From contig JBPOJC010000026.1 in NCBI GenBank assembly GCA_052034135.1, positions 1 through 9,532 on the forward strand: a stretch of DNA of 9,532 nt. The letters are read 5' to 3'. Below, piece by piece: positions 1-6,268 of the stretch (its first letter is position 1; every line of letters starts with the position of its first letter). The notes beneath the pieces are model-generated. The model worked only from the letters and a program-made list of their open reading frames with translations. It searched no databases and was not told the origin of the DNA. Source of the DNA: JAGPKI01 sp052034135 (GTDB taxonomy: Bacteria; Caldisericota; Caldisericia; UBA6126; JAGPKI01). Both the position numbers and the translations under genes were made by a program.

Positions 1-1675
1 CAGATTTTACTTCAGCAGTTTTCCAATCTGGATGAACTTCCTTTATTAATGCAGCTAATCCTGCAACCATAGGGGAAGCCATAGATGTACCACCAGCTAT
101 TCCATAACCACCAGGAACAGTAGAAAATATGGAAGATCCTGGGGCAGATATCTCAGGTTTAAAACAAGCATCAGATGTTGGTCCCATCGAAGAAAACTCT
201 GAAATTGATACTCCTTCGCTTTCTTCAAACTCTAACTTTAAGCTATTATTAATTAGAGAAAGTAGAAACTCTCCATCTTCTTTTGTTATAAATACAGTTG
301 GGATTAATTGAACTGAATTTGGGTCTTCATTGTTTCCATAGATTCCAGGGGCTATAAGTTCAGAGGGAGTATGATTGTATATTATTATTGCTTTAGCTCC
401 GGCTTCCATTGCATTATCTACTTTTTCCCTGAATGTAAGTGGTTTGTCATCAATTGGCCCTCGCATAACAAGAGCAATTTTACCTTTAACATCCACTTCC
501 CTAAAATCAGCCTTAGAACCATACCCGCAGTCTACAAGAGGAAGACCATTTAAACTTTTATCAAAAGGAGGAGTAAATGGTCCTCTTCTACCTGTAATTA
601 ATTTTGAACTTTGCTTAGGAGAGGCTACTTTTAAGATTTGAAAGCTTCTATCATCTGTTGCTCCAACAGCAATTACATCTTCGGAACATGCAAGAGAGCC
701 ACTTGGCCAGGATAAAATTTTACCTCTTGAACCCCAGTTTCCAAAACCAGCTGCCACAATCACTCCTGCTTTTGTTGCATTTTTAATAGCAGTTGAGTGA
801 GCATATCCACCTTTTGATTCAAATGGTCCAGGAGAAGCAAGAGATAAATTAATTACATTACATTGATCTTCAACTGCTCTATCAATAGCAGGAACTAAAT
901 TTACTGCTCCAAGGCTTCTTTTAGAAAATACTTTATAAATCATAAAACTTGCTTCATATGCCATTCCTCTTTGATAATCCTTGCCACCTTTTCCACCAAT
1001 TATTCCAGCAACATGTGTGCCGTGTGTTTCTAAATCAGAGAAGTCCTCATCATTATCACCAAAGTCATATCCACCTTTTATTTTTCCCTGCTCGGAAAAT
1101 TCTGGATGCTTCTTATCTAAACCACTATCTATAACTCCTATAAGAACCCCTTTGCCAGTTGCTTTTTGAGTAGATGCTCCTTGCCATACTTTCTTTGCTC
1201 CTGTTGTATCTGCAGCAATAGCTCGAGTAGCATAAAAAGCAAATCTATCATCGTAAATTTTTTTAACATCTGGTATTTTAAGGAGTTTAGAAATGTCCTT
1301 ACCAATAATATCTAATAGAACTGCATTAATAGTGGTTGTGCATCTTTCTTTAAACTTAAAGTCTATATAACTATTTCTCATATTCGATAATATTTGATCC
1401 TGTTTCAAGACTAAATTTAACTTATATTTTTCGTCAAGGTTAGAAATATTAAAAAATTCATTTTGAAAATAATTCTCGGCTTCAAACTTTTTTAAACTAT
1501 ATACTACCACTGGATCATCTTTAAACTCAACAATTACAGGAATTCTTTTATAAATATTTAAAGATTCATTAAGAAAGGCAGAATCAATCTTTTCTTCTTG
1601 AAAACCAATTGCAGAATCAGAGTTAATAGATAGAGCAATCACAAAGCTTAAAATTATTATTAAAAGCTTCTTCAT
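1..1675 (-). CDS. Secreted S8 (subtilisin-family) serine peptidase with PA insert, C-terminus beyond window
   Basis: The frame runs off the left edge; about 558 residues are visible. The N-terminus (MKKLLIIILSFVIALS) is a signal peptide. Residues ~35-140 look like an I9-type propeptide. The catalytic triad is visible: Asp183 in VIDSGLD, His218 in THGTHVAG, Ser531 in GGTSMASP. The oxyanion Asn is probably Asn313 in AAGFGNWG. Between Asn313 and Ser531, residues ~375-477 read as a PA (protease-associated) domain, as in C5a-peptidase-like and lactocepin-like S8 enzymes. The product should be exported and hydrolyse peptides outside the cell. The ATG at 1675 is supported by an AGGAGG site six bases upstream. 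The Asn motif is spaced two residues wider than the usual AAGN. The gene stands alone, 198 bases downstream of the GHKL gene on the same strand; that gap shows no other gene and no convincing terminator. Confidence 0.95.
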   Translation of the reverse strand, partial: MKKLLIIILSFVIALSINSDSAIGFQEEKIDSAFLNESLNIYKRIPVIVEFKDDPVVVYSLKKFEAENYFQNEFFNISNLDEKYKLNLVLKQDQILSNMRNSYIDFKFKERCTTTINAVLLDIIGKDISKLLKIPDVKKIYDDRFAFYATRAIAADTTGAKKVWQGASTQKATGKGVLIGVIDSGLDKKHPEFSEQGKIKGGYDFGDNDEDFSDLETHGTHVAGIIGGKGGKDYQRGMAYEASFMIYKVFSKRSLGAVNLVPAIDRAVEDQCNVINLSLASPGPFESKGGYAHSTAIKNATKAGVIVAAGFGNWGSRGKILSWPSGSLACSEDVIAVGATDDRSFQILKVASPKQSSKLITGRRGPFTPPFDKSLNGLPLVDCGYGSKADFREVDVKGKIALVMRGPIDDKPLTFREKVDNAMEAGAKAIIIYNHTPSELIAPGIYGNNEDPNSVQLIPTVFITKEDGEFLLSLINNSLKLEFEESEGVSISEFSSMGPTSDACFKPEISAPGSSIFSTVPGGYGIAGGTSMASPMVAGLAALIKEVHPDWKTAEVKS

Positions 1676-1702
1676 AGTTATCCTCCTCTAAAACATAATT
1701 AA

Positions 1703-1711
1703 ATCTTATCA
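1703..1711 (-). promoter_or_regulatory. Possible extended -10 of the S8 peptidase gene
   Basis: On the minus strand TGATAAGAT fits an extended -10 (TGn plus TAAGAT, four of six to consensus). It would give a start site about 20 bases before the ATG, just upstream of the AGGAGG site. No good -35 box is seen, so this is tentative. Confidence 0.3.
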
Positions 1712-1873
1712 TTAATATTTGAAAAATAAAGACGGATGAATCACAAATTGATGAAAAGAAGAATAAATATAGGTTTTACGGAGAACTGTAATTACAAATT
1801 TTATTAAATTGAAACTCGTTTTTTAAAAAATCAAATAGTTATCGTATTAAATATTATTTTGAGCTTAGCCCTT

Positions 1874-3049
1874 TCAGTCAAAAGTTTCATATTGAATTTT
1901 AAAAGGAATGAATCCGTCATCTATTGCCTTAAAAGCCTCTTCGTCGGTTGAAACCTTTTTAATAAGTGCTTGCTTATCAGAAAAACCAAGCACATCAATG
2001 AATGTCTCAAACATTCCTTTTGGAAATGAATAAACAAATAGATGCCCTTCAAAAATTGAAAATATTGGTTCAAACTCAATTATCTCACCTTTTGAAGTCT
2101 CTTTCACCTTAAGCATTCCAGACTTAATGAGCTGGTTTGCATATATCTCTCTTGCAGAGGCAGACCTCTCAAGCAATTTAGCTACTTCTCTAAAAATTAA
2201 TGGAGCGCTCTGAGTCATTATTTTTCTTGAAATATCCAATTTTACCCACCAGAGATCATAACTTAAAAGAGATTCTCTTTTTGTAACTTCACTTGTCTTA
2301 CCTACATACATATTTCTTATATATAAAAGATCAGGGTAATCAAAGATTGCGTTTGGCTCATCCTTAGGGCAATTTTCTGAAGGATAACTTTCTTCAAAAA
2401 TGAGTTTATCTTTAAGTTCTTCATTTGAGAAACGAATAAGCTTTTTAATATTGTTAAGCTCTTCTTCGTATTTATAAAGCAATATGTGAGTTCCAGATAC
2501 ATTTAAATTTGTTCTTCCCATAAGAACATAAATTCCAGGATTAGATGAATTCAATGGAAGAGTTATGAATTTATAAACTATATTTTTCGTAAAGAAGTAA
2601 ACAGGTACACCCTGCAAAATAAAAAATGATGATGCTAATTTTAAACCTTCTCCGTAATACCCTCTCATCCAGCATTCTTTATCACTACCTCCCATTCTTA
2701 AAGCTTTAATATTTATTCCTCTACCATTATCTTTTATCCATATTCCAAGTTCATTTTTATCTATTTGAATTTCTGGTTTACCGATTACTAATTCCTGTTC
2801 ATCAAGAGCATTTTGAAGAAGTTCTTTTAAAGAAATTGTGTAGTTAAAATCGCGCTTTTCAACATAATCTTTAGTTAATCCGATTGGAAAAAGAGCATCA
2901 TATCCGTCAATCAGTTTTGAAAGTTCTTGGTTCTCCATTATTTCTTCCTCTGATATCAAGATATCTTTTTTAGCTTTTTCGAGAGGAATAATCATTGAGC
3001 TAAGCTCAGAAGGAACATTATAAGCTTTTAAAATTAATTCAATATCCAT
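1874..3049 (-). CDS. Stand-alone GHKL-fold ATPase of unknown role
   Basis: The 391-residue protein carries the three ATP-binding signatures of the GHKL (gyrase/Hsp90/histidine kinase/MutL) fold: an N box E76LLQNALD83 with the Mg-binding Asn80, a G1 box D107NGRGI112, and a G2 box G130YYGEGLK137. Residues ~150-230 would complete the Bergerat fold. The C-terminal ~150 residues match nothing I recognise. There are no dimerisation/phosphoacceptor helices, no membrane segment and no second known domain, so it is neither a classic sensor kinase nor a full Hsp90, MutL or gyrase B. Known small GHKL proteins outside these families include MORC-like and phage rIIA-like proteins; a relation is possible but not shown. 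The ATG at 3049 has only a weak GGGGGT site 13 bases upstream. The gene lies between the tRNA cluster and the peptidase gene and appears to be its own transcription unit. Confidence 0.85.
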   Translation of the reverse strand: MDIELILKAYNVPSELSSMIIPLEKAKKDILISEEEIMENQELSKLIDGYDALFPIGLTKDYVEKRDFNYTISLKELLQNALDEQELVIGKPEIQIDKNELGIWIKDNGRGINIKALRMGGSDKECWMRGYYGEGLKLASSFFILQGVPVYFFTKNIVYKFITLPLNSSNPGIYVLMGRTNLNVSGTHILLYKYEEELNNIKKLIRFSNEELKDKLIFEESYPSENCPKDEPNAIFDYPDLLYIRNMYVGKTSEVTKRESLLSYDLWWVKLDISRKIMTQSAPLIFREVAKLLERSASAREIYANQLIKSGMLKVKETSKGEIIEFEPIFSIFEGHLFVYSFPKGMFETFIDVLGFSDKQALIKKVSTDEEAFKAIDDGFIPFKIQYETFD

Positions 3050-3077
3050 TTTTCAAATTTTACCCCCAGAAATTATT

Positions 3078-3114
3078 TTTACAAATTTAATATCATACAA
3101 AAATTGTTTGTAAA
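3078..3114. repeat. Inverted repeat upstream of the GHKL gene
   Basis: Perfect 8-base arms TTTACAAA (3078-3085) and TTTGTAAA (3107-3114) are separated by 21 bases. The spacer contains a minus-strand TATGAT (3092-3097) that could be the -10 box of the GHKL gene, 43-48 bases before its ATG. The symmetry could be an operator, but AT-rich DNA yields such repeats by chance. Confidence 0.3.
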
Positions 3115-3193
3115 GTTAAATCTGTTGCTTTTCTGGACATGAATGTTGAAACCAAATATATATAATATGACATTAGCTTCTACTGGAAGACAA

Positions 3194-3268
3194 TGGTAGC
3201 GCCAGGGAGAATTGAACTCCCATCTGGGGATTGAGAGCCCCCCGAACTAACCATTGTTCTATGGCGCC
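3194..3268 (-). tRNA. tRNA-Glu (anticodon CTC), CCA encoded
   Basis: The minus strand folds as a full cloverleaf: acceptor GGCGCCA with TGGCGCT, D stem GAAC/GTTC with GG in the loop, anticodon stem GGGGG/TCCCC with loop CTCTCAA (anticodon CTC, 3233-3235), T stem GGGAG/CTCCC with loop TTCAATT, discriminator A at 3197, then encoded CCA. The anticodon reads GAG. It follows tRNA-Gln by eight bases, so the two are almost certainly cotranscribed. Confidence 0.96.
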
Positions 3269-3276
3269 TCTTAACT

Positions 3277-3349
3277 CTGCCGGACCAGGGGTCGAACCTG
3301 GACTCTTCTGATCCAGAGTCAGACGTGTTGCCAATTACACCATCCGGCA
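3277..3349 (-). tRNA. tRNA-Gln (anticodon CTG)
   Basis: The 73-base cloverleaf has acceptor TGCCGGA/TCCGGCA, D stem GTGT/ACAC, anticodon stem TCTGA/TCAGA with loop CTCTGGA (anticodon CTG, 3314-3316) and T stem CCAGG/CCTGG with loop TTCGACC. The weak U1:A72 first pair is typical of bacterial tRNA-Gln. The discriminator is G and no CCA is encoded, unlike the neighbouring tRNA-Glu. It is the first gene of a two-tRNA minus-strand unit. Confidence 0.97.
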
Positions 3350-3362
3350 ATAACTTTTATTT

Positions 3363-3391
3363 ATTTTACATTTTTTCTAATTCTTCTGCAA
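3363..3391 (-). promoter_or_regulatory. Promoter of the tRNA-Gln/tRNA-Glu unit
   Basis: On the minus strand TTGCAG (3391-3386) and TAAAAT (3368-3363) are spaced by 17 bases, and the tRNA begins 14 bases past the -10. The -10 matches five of six consensus bases, the -35 only three. Confidence 0.5.
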
Positions 3392-3560
3392 GAGAACGGT
3401 TTATGTAAAAACAATTATTTATGTCACAATATTTTGGATATCGGCTAATCAAAGAGTTTTGGTTGTAATTTTATTTATGTTCTTGCTTATTAATAAAACT
3501 TAAATTTATTCTTGCGGTGCATTACTAATTAAGAGCAGAAATCATAAATCTATTACTTAC

Positions 3561-3589
3561 TTGAATAAAACTTTATAAAACTATATAAT
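3561..3589 (+). promoter_or_regulatory. Sigma70-type promoter of tRNA-Arg
   Basis: TTGAAT (3561-3566), a 17-base spacer, then a perfect TATAAT (3584-3589). The tRNA starts 18 bases after the -10, leaving a leader of about ten bases. This is the clearest promoter in the window. The rest of the 257-base gap between the divergent tRNA units shows no gene. Confidence 0.75.
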
Positions 3590-3606
3590 GAAAAAAGTTT
3601 TAGAAC

Positions 3607-3679
3607 GCGCCCATAGCTCAATGGATAGAGCGGTGGACTTCGGATCCACTGGTTGCGGGTTCAAATCCTGCTGGGCGTA
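3607..3679 (+). tRNA. tRNA-Arg (anticodon TCG)
   Basis: The 73-base cloverleaf has acceptor GCGCCCA/TGGGCGT (terminal G:U), D stem GCTC/GAGC, anticodon stem GTGGA/TCCAC with loop CTTCGGA (anticodon TCG, 3640-3642, reading CGN codons), T stem GCGGG/CCTGC with loop TTCAAAT, discriminator A. CCA is not encoded. It is transcribed divergently from the Gln/Glu pair and followed at once by T-rich DNA. Confidence 0.97.
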
Positions 3680-3689
3680 TTTTTTAATT

Positions 3690-3707
3690 TTTTAAAATAT
3701 TTTAAAA
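3690..3707. repeat. 18-base AT palindrome after tRNA-Arg
   Basis: TTTTAAAATATTTTAAAA is a perfect palindrome starting 11 bases after tRNA-Arg, just after T-runs at 3680-3693. It may help end tRNA-Arg transcription, since the downstream tRNA-Lys has its own promoter. Without G or C it is not a classical hairpin terminator. Confidence 0.35.
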
Positions 3708-3770
3708 TTAAATATAGTTATTAAATAACTAAAATATGTGCGTTGTATTTGTGATTAATATTAGATATTG

Positions 3771-3799
3771 TAGAATTAATAAAAAAAAGTTGCTATAAT
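3771..3799 (+). promoter_or_regulatory. Promoter of tRNA-Lys with extended -10
   Basis: TGCTATAAT (3791-3799) is an extended -10 with a perfect TATAAT. A weak -35 (TAGAAT, 3771-3776) sits 17 bases before the hexamer. The tRNA starts 16 bases after the -10. The promoter is intact although the tRNA it drives looks damaged. Confidence 0.6.
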
Positions 3800-3814
3800 C
3801 TTTACAATATTTAC

Positions 3815-3887
3815 GGGTCGTTAGCTCAATTGGTAGAACATCTGACTCTTAATCAGGCGGTTGCAGGTTCGAGTCCTGCAACCTTCT
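3815..3887 (+). tRNA. tRNA-Lys (anticodon CTT), degenerate: acceptor stem broken
   Basis: From 3815 to 3880 this reads as a bacterial tRNA-Lys: 5' strand GGGTCGT, D loop AATTGGTA, anticodon stem TCTGA/TCAGG with loop CTCTTAA (anticodon CTT, 3848-3850), T stem GCAGG/CCTGC with loop TTCGAGT. The 3' acceptor strand should be ACGACCC but is AACCTTC, which cannot pair with the 5' strand (only the outer and innermost pairs survive). The D stem GCTC/GAAC also has one mismatch. Similarity stops at about 3880, where a gene-free scar begins. The simplest reading is a tRNA whose 3' end was lost by recombination, so it is probably not functional. Site-specific integrases often use tRNA 3' ends as attachment sites. 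Confidence 0.8.
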
Positions 3888-3954
3888 TTATAACAGCATT
3901 TCCCAGTATTTAGTTTTCAAATTTTTTATTCAAGAGCATCGGACTTGGTAATTT

Positions 3955-4071
3955 TCAACAAGCTTTTCTTTTTTCCAATTTTGCTTCTTTTTTGTATTTA
4001 ATTTCTTGTAATGTTTTCTCTACATCTTCATAGGTTAACTCTTTTTTATAAAGTTCCTCTATTGTTATGCT
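3955..4071 (-). pseudogene. C-terminal remnant of an unknown gene (minus strand)
   Basis: A minus-strand frame with stop TGA at 3955-3957 encodes about 38 residues of plausible charged helical sequence (ITIEELYKKELTYEDVEK, then a Lys-rich tail ending KRKAC). Further upstream the same frame turns into unlikely hydrophobic residues and offers no start codon, so only a gene tail survives. The break near 4071 coincides with the start of a plus-strand remnant. The family is not recognised. Confidence 0.35.
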
Positions 4072-4239
4072 AATAATGAAAATTATAGAGATAAAGACCT
4101 TAAAGAATTGATTTGTGAGGATTTAAAGAAAAACTATAAAAGTCTTTTAGAGAACTGTAAAGACCCTTATTTAGATGAATATTTAGAGCTTAGGAAGCAA
4201 TTGAGTTTATTGGAGAAGCAAAAAAAGGAGTTGAAGTGA
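4072..4239 (+). pseudogene. C-terminal remnant of an unknown gene (plus strand)
   Basis: The plus frame ending at TGA 4237-4239 reads as about 55 plausible helical residues (NENYRDKDLKELICEDLKKN ... LRKQLSLLEKQKKELK). It has no ATG, GTG or TTG start in frame: a stop lies at 4036-4038, and codons 4039-4071 read as nonsense. It therefore lacks its N-terminus. The sequence looks like a coiled-coil tail; no family recognised. It lies back to back with the minus-strand remnant at 3955-4071. Confidence 0.4.
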
Positions 4240-4254
4240 CTTGTTTTCATTGAT

Positions 4255-4330
4255 TTATTCGAGCCATAAAAAAGCATCAGCATTATAAAAACTCTTAATA
4301 AGTGGAGAACCAATTTCAAGAAAAATTCTA
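4255..4330 (-). pseudogene. C-terminal remnant of a third unknown gene (minus strand)
   Basis: A minus-strand frame ending at TAA (4255-4257) gives LEIGSPLIKSFYNADAFLWL plus a final Glu, globular-protein-like sequence of about 25 residues. Going upstream it enters an 11-base tandem duplication (4321-4342), and with one copy removed the frame would continue into WKILLFCRIF. The duplication may be what broke the frame. Family not recognised. Confidence 0.3.
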
Positions 4331-4358
4331 CAAAAATTCTACAAAAAAGTAGAATTTT
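4321..4358. repeat. 11-base tandem repeat with a 10-bp hairpin
   Basis: AAAAATTCTAC occurs twice in tandem (4321-4331, 4332-4342). The second copy pairs with GTAGAATTTT (4349-4358) across a six-A loop: arms 4333-4342 and 4349-4358, ten perfect pairs. On the minus strand the stem is followed by a T-rich stretch, so it might act as a weak terminator for the gene at 4493-5116. From 3888 to 4492 I otherwise see only gene fragments. Confidence 0.5.
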
Positions 4359-4492
4359 CCACAAATTTTCACAGCAAAACCCCCACTACCTTAGGAGTTA
4401 GGATAGGAGATGTTGGCTGATTTGAAAAGTAGTGAGGTCTTAAATTATTCTACTCTTTTTGTAAAAGATGCAAGAAAGAGTTTATTGTTCTT

Positions 4493-5116
4493 CTACTTGT
4501 TTTCTCTCGAATTCTTCCCAAAGGCTTTTTCCCAATGCTCTAATGATTGACTATAAATTTCCTCGCTTACTTCCTGAAAAAGAGATTTTAGCTTCTTAGA
4601 AGTTCCACTCTTTATATATCCTGCTCTTTCCATTTCTTCTATAGCACTTTCATTATAAAACGTTGGTAAAAAATGTAAATTTAATGCCTCCTCAGTATAT
4701 TCTGCTACAAGGTTTGAAGCTGCTAGCTTGCGTTGTTTATATCCTTGTGCGGTAACTTGATACCGTTGTTGGTCGGCTAAATACCATTGTATCGTTCCCC
4801 ACTGAATTATATATTCATAGATTCTACTGTTAAAGCGCTTTTTAGACTTTAGATTATTGTTTATCTCAATAAGTTTGTAGCATTCTTCTGGATGTTTGCT
4901 TTTGAAAACTAAGAACATTGCATAATCCTGTGATGTTGTTAATTTTGTTTTTGTGTTTAACTCTAAATTTCTCAAATCTCCACCCCAATCATCAACATAT
5001 TTTTCATATGTTTTTAATAAGTGCATTTCTCTAAAATAGTAAATAGAAAAACCGATCGCTAAAACTAAGATACAAGATATTAAAAAAGATATTAAAATAA
5101 GTGAGACTTCTTTCAT
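4493..5116 (-). CDS. Membrane-anchored protein of unknown family
   Basis: The 207-residue protein starts at ATG 5116 with AGGAGG six bases upstream. Residues ~5-28 form one hydrophobic segment (LILISFLISCILVLAIGFSI), followed by YYFREMH and a long soluble part. It is therefore probably a single-pass inner-membrane protein; the only early charges (Lys2, Glu3) do not settle which side the soluble part faces. The rest is helical, rich in Tyr, Trp and charged residues (IQWGTIQWYLADQQRYQVT), with no catalytic motif or metal ligand set I can identify. I do not recognise a family. It has its own likely promoter (5159-5187), and the DUF4177-like gene lies upstream on the same strand. Three short gene fragments lie downstream. 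Confidence 0.75.
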   Translation of the reverse strand: MKEVSLILISFLISCILVLAIGFSIYYFREMHLLKTYEKYVDDWGGDLRNLELNTKTKLTTSQDYAMFLVFKSKHPEECYKLIEINNNLKSKKRFNSRIYEYIIQWGTIQWYLADQQRYQVTAQGYKQRKLAASNLVAEYTEEALNLHFLPTFYNESAIEEMERAGYIKSGTSKKLKSLFQEVSEEIYSQSLEHWEKAFGKNSRENK

Positions 5117-5158
5117 ATTGCCTCCTACATACTAAATATCAAAGATTAATTTCACATA

Positions 5159-5187
5159 ATTTTATCTATAAATTAGGAAACTCACAA
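5159..5187 (-). promoter_or_regulatory. Promoter of the membrane protein gene
   Basis: On the minus strand TTGTGA (5187-5182), a 17-base spacer and TAAAAT (5164-5159) stand 43 bases before the ATG at 5116. Four and five of six bases match consensus. Confidence 0.55.
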
Positions 5188-5203
5188 CTTCTTTGTTATT
5201 CGC

Positions 5204-5428
5204 TTAGTTATTGGTTGGTCTTTTAAAGTATAAATATATGCAGGGTTTTAAGAAACTACTTAGGAGTGGCGTTATAACGTTTTTATCTGGTTTATCTGGT
5301 TTAATGTGGACAACATCTATTAATTCCCATCCTTCTGAACCTAATTTATTGATTCTTTCACCAAGAGTTGAAATTATTTCATCTTTAGAAATAGTAAAAG
5401 TTTCTATTACATATTCCCATTTTTGCAT
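5204..5428 (-). CDS. DUF4177-family small protein
   Basis: The 74-residue protein begins MQKWEYVIETF, has the core ERINKLGSEGWELIDVVHI (residues ~24-42) and ends in YLYFKRPTNN. The order WEY, then LG.EGWEL, then a C-terminal beta strand with FKRP, is the hallmark of the DUF4177 family: small cytosolic proteins of unknown biochemical role that are often single-domain. The start at 5428 is preferred over an upstream in-frame ATG at 5464 because AAGGAGGTT sits eight bases before it and the family starts at the WEY strand. It lies 87 bases upstream of the membrane protein gene on the same strand, but that gene has its own promoter. Confidence 0.85.
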   Translation of the reverse strand: MQKWEYVIETFTISKDEIISTLGERINKLGSEGWELIDVVHIKPDKPDKNVITPLLSSFLKPCIYLYFKRPTNN

Positions 5429-5434
5429 CCTAAT

Positions 5435-5443
5435 AACCTCCTT
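5435..5443 (-). promoter_or_regulatory. Ribosome binding site fixing the DUF4177 gene start
   Basis: AAGGAGGTT on the minus strand is nearly complementary to the 16S rRNA tail. It points to the ATG at 5428, since the longer alternative start at 5464 lies upstream of this site. Confidence 0.8.
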
Positions 5444-5555
5444 CCCTTTTATTCTAAAATGCACAGAAACGCAAAAAAACAGGGGTATAACTCTTTGCTA
5501 ATACATTTTTACATTAAAAAATAATTCTCTTTAAAAACTTCATATTCTTCTATAT

Positions 5556-6023
5556 TTACTTAAGTTCTTCCACACTAATACTCCAATCACCATTTCCGCC
5601 GTAAATTTCTAAATAAAATTCCCCCGATTCGTAAAAGTAAGTTACATCACTTGCTGTTCCTGTAATATTAACAAGGATATGGTTAAACAGTTTTACGCCA
5701 GGTTTTTTAACATAAACTTGAAGAATAGCTGCTCCATATCCTGTTGTATCTTTAATAGACCAAACAACACGCCATTGCTTTCCTGTAATTGTAAATGGTT
5801 CAGTGTTTTTTATGCCTGTTCCAGACCAAGACTTTACTTTCTGCCAAGTTACTTTTTTTTGTTCAGGAGATTGTTGTTTTTGTTCAACTACTTTCTCATA
5901 CTCCTTCATAAGTTTTTGATTTGCTTCATTAGTTTTTTTTACTGATTGACAACCAATTACAACAAATATTAGAACAACAAATACAACAATAATACCTATA
6001 ATTAAACTTTTTCTTTTTCTCAT
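5556..6023 (-). CDS. Lipoprotein with beta-rich C-terminal domain
   Basis: The 155-residue protein begins MRKRKS, then a hydrophobic stretch to a lipobox VIGC with Cys25, so it should be lipidated and held at the membrane surface. Residues ~28-60 form a charged Gln/Lys/Glu-rich linker. Residues ~60-155 look like a beta-sandwich: GKQWRVVWSI, AILQVYVKKPG and the end GEFYLEIYGGNGDWSISVEE. That last pattern (FYLxI followed by WxIxVxE) recurs in small secreted or lipid-anchored bacterial proteins of unknown function. The ATG at 6023 is favoured: AAAGGAGG lies six bases upstream, whereas a GTG two codons earlier abuts that site. It has its own promoter at 6055-6083. Role unknown; ligand or surface binding is possible but not shown. 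Confidence 0.8.
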   Translation of the reverse strand: MRKRKSLIIGIIVVFVVLIFVVIGCQSVKKTNEANQKLMKEYEKVVEQKQQSPEQKKVTWQKVKSWSGTGIKNTEPFTITGKQWRVVWSIKDTTGYGAAILQVYVKKPGVKLFNHILVNITGTASDVTYFYESGEFYLEIYGGNGDWSISVEELK

Positions 6024-6029
6024 ATACAC

Positions 6030-6037
6030 CCTCCTTT
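6030..6037 (-). promoter_or_regulatory. Ribosome binding site fixing the lipoprotein start
   Basis: AAAGGAGG on the minus strand is six bases from ATG 6023. The longer alternative, a GTG at 6029, touches the site and could not be used efficiently. Confidence 0.75.
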
Positions 6038-6054
6038 ATTTTCTATACAGCCAA

Positions 6055-6083
6055 AGTGTAATATTCTAAAAAAAAATTGTCAA
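6055..6083 (-). promoter_or_regulatory. Promoter of the lipoprotein gene
   Basis: A perfect TTGACA (6083-6078) is followed at 17 bases by TACACT (6060-6055, four of six). The implied start site lies about 25 bases before the ATG at 6023. Confidence 0.6.
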
Positions 6084-6268
6084 ACAATCGAATTATCCAC
6101 TTTTCAGAGAATTTTAACATTACTTGAAATCCAACAACTATTGATTAAACAATATTCACTAAGCTAAGATTATTAGGTAATTTGCCATCCTCATTAAAAA
6201 TATGATAATCTCCATTTTACCTCTTTTCCTATAAATTTTGTATGTCTGTAATCCAATATTTACGGACT

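Noticed and set aside
129..1169. Several plus-strand frames of 60-88 codons
   Set aside because: They lie antisense to the S8 peptidase, whose catalytic motifs fix the coding strand.
4355..4363. TTTTCCACA, one mismatch from a DnaA box
   Set aside because: Single site, no cluster and no replication gene nearby; chance match in AT-rich DNA.
4167..4364. 65-codon minus-strand frame
   Set aside because: Leu/Phe/Ser-rich composition typical of a shadow frame. It overlaps the better plus-strand remnant and crosses the tandem repeat; only its first 11 residues may belong to a real former gene.
4410..4550. Plus-strand 46-codon frame starting ATG with GGAG nearby, beginning MLADLKSSEVLNYSTLFVKD
   Set aside because: The first 26 residues look protein-like, but the ribosome binding site spacing is poor, and the last third only mirrors the end of the minus-strand gene at 4493-5116. 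At most another remnant.
5211..5501. 96-codon plus-strand frame
   Set aside because: Exact antisense of the DUF4177 gene, which has the family motif and a strong ribosome binding site.
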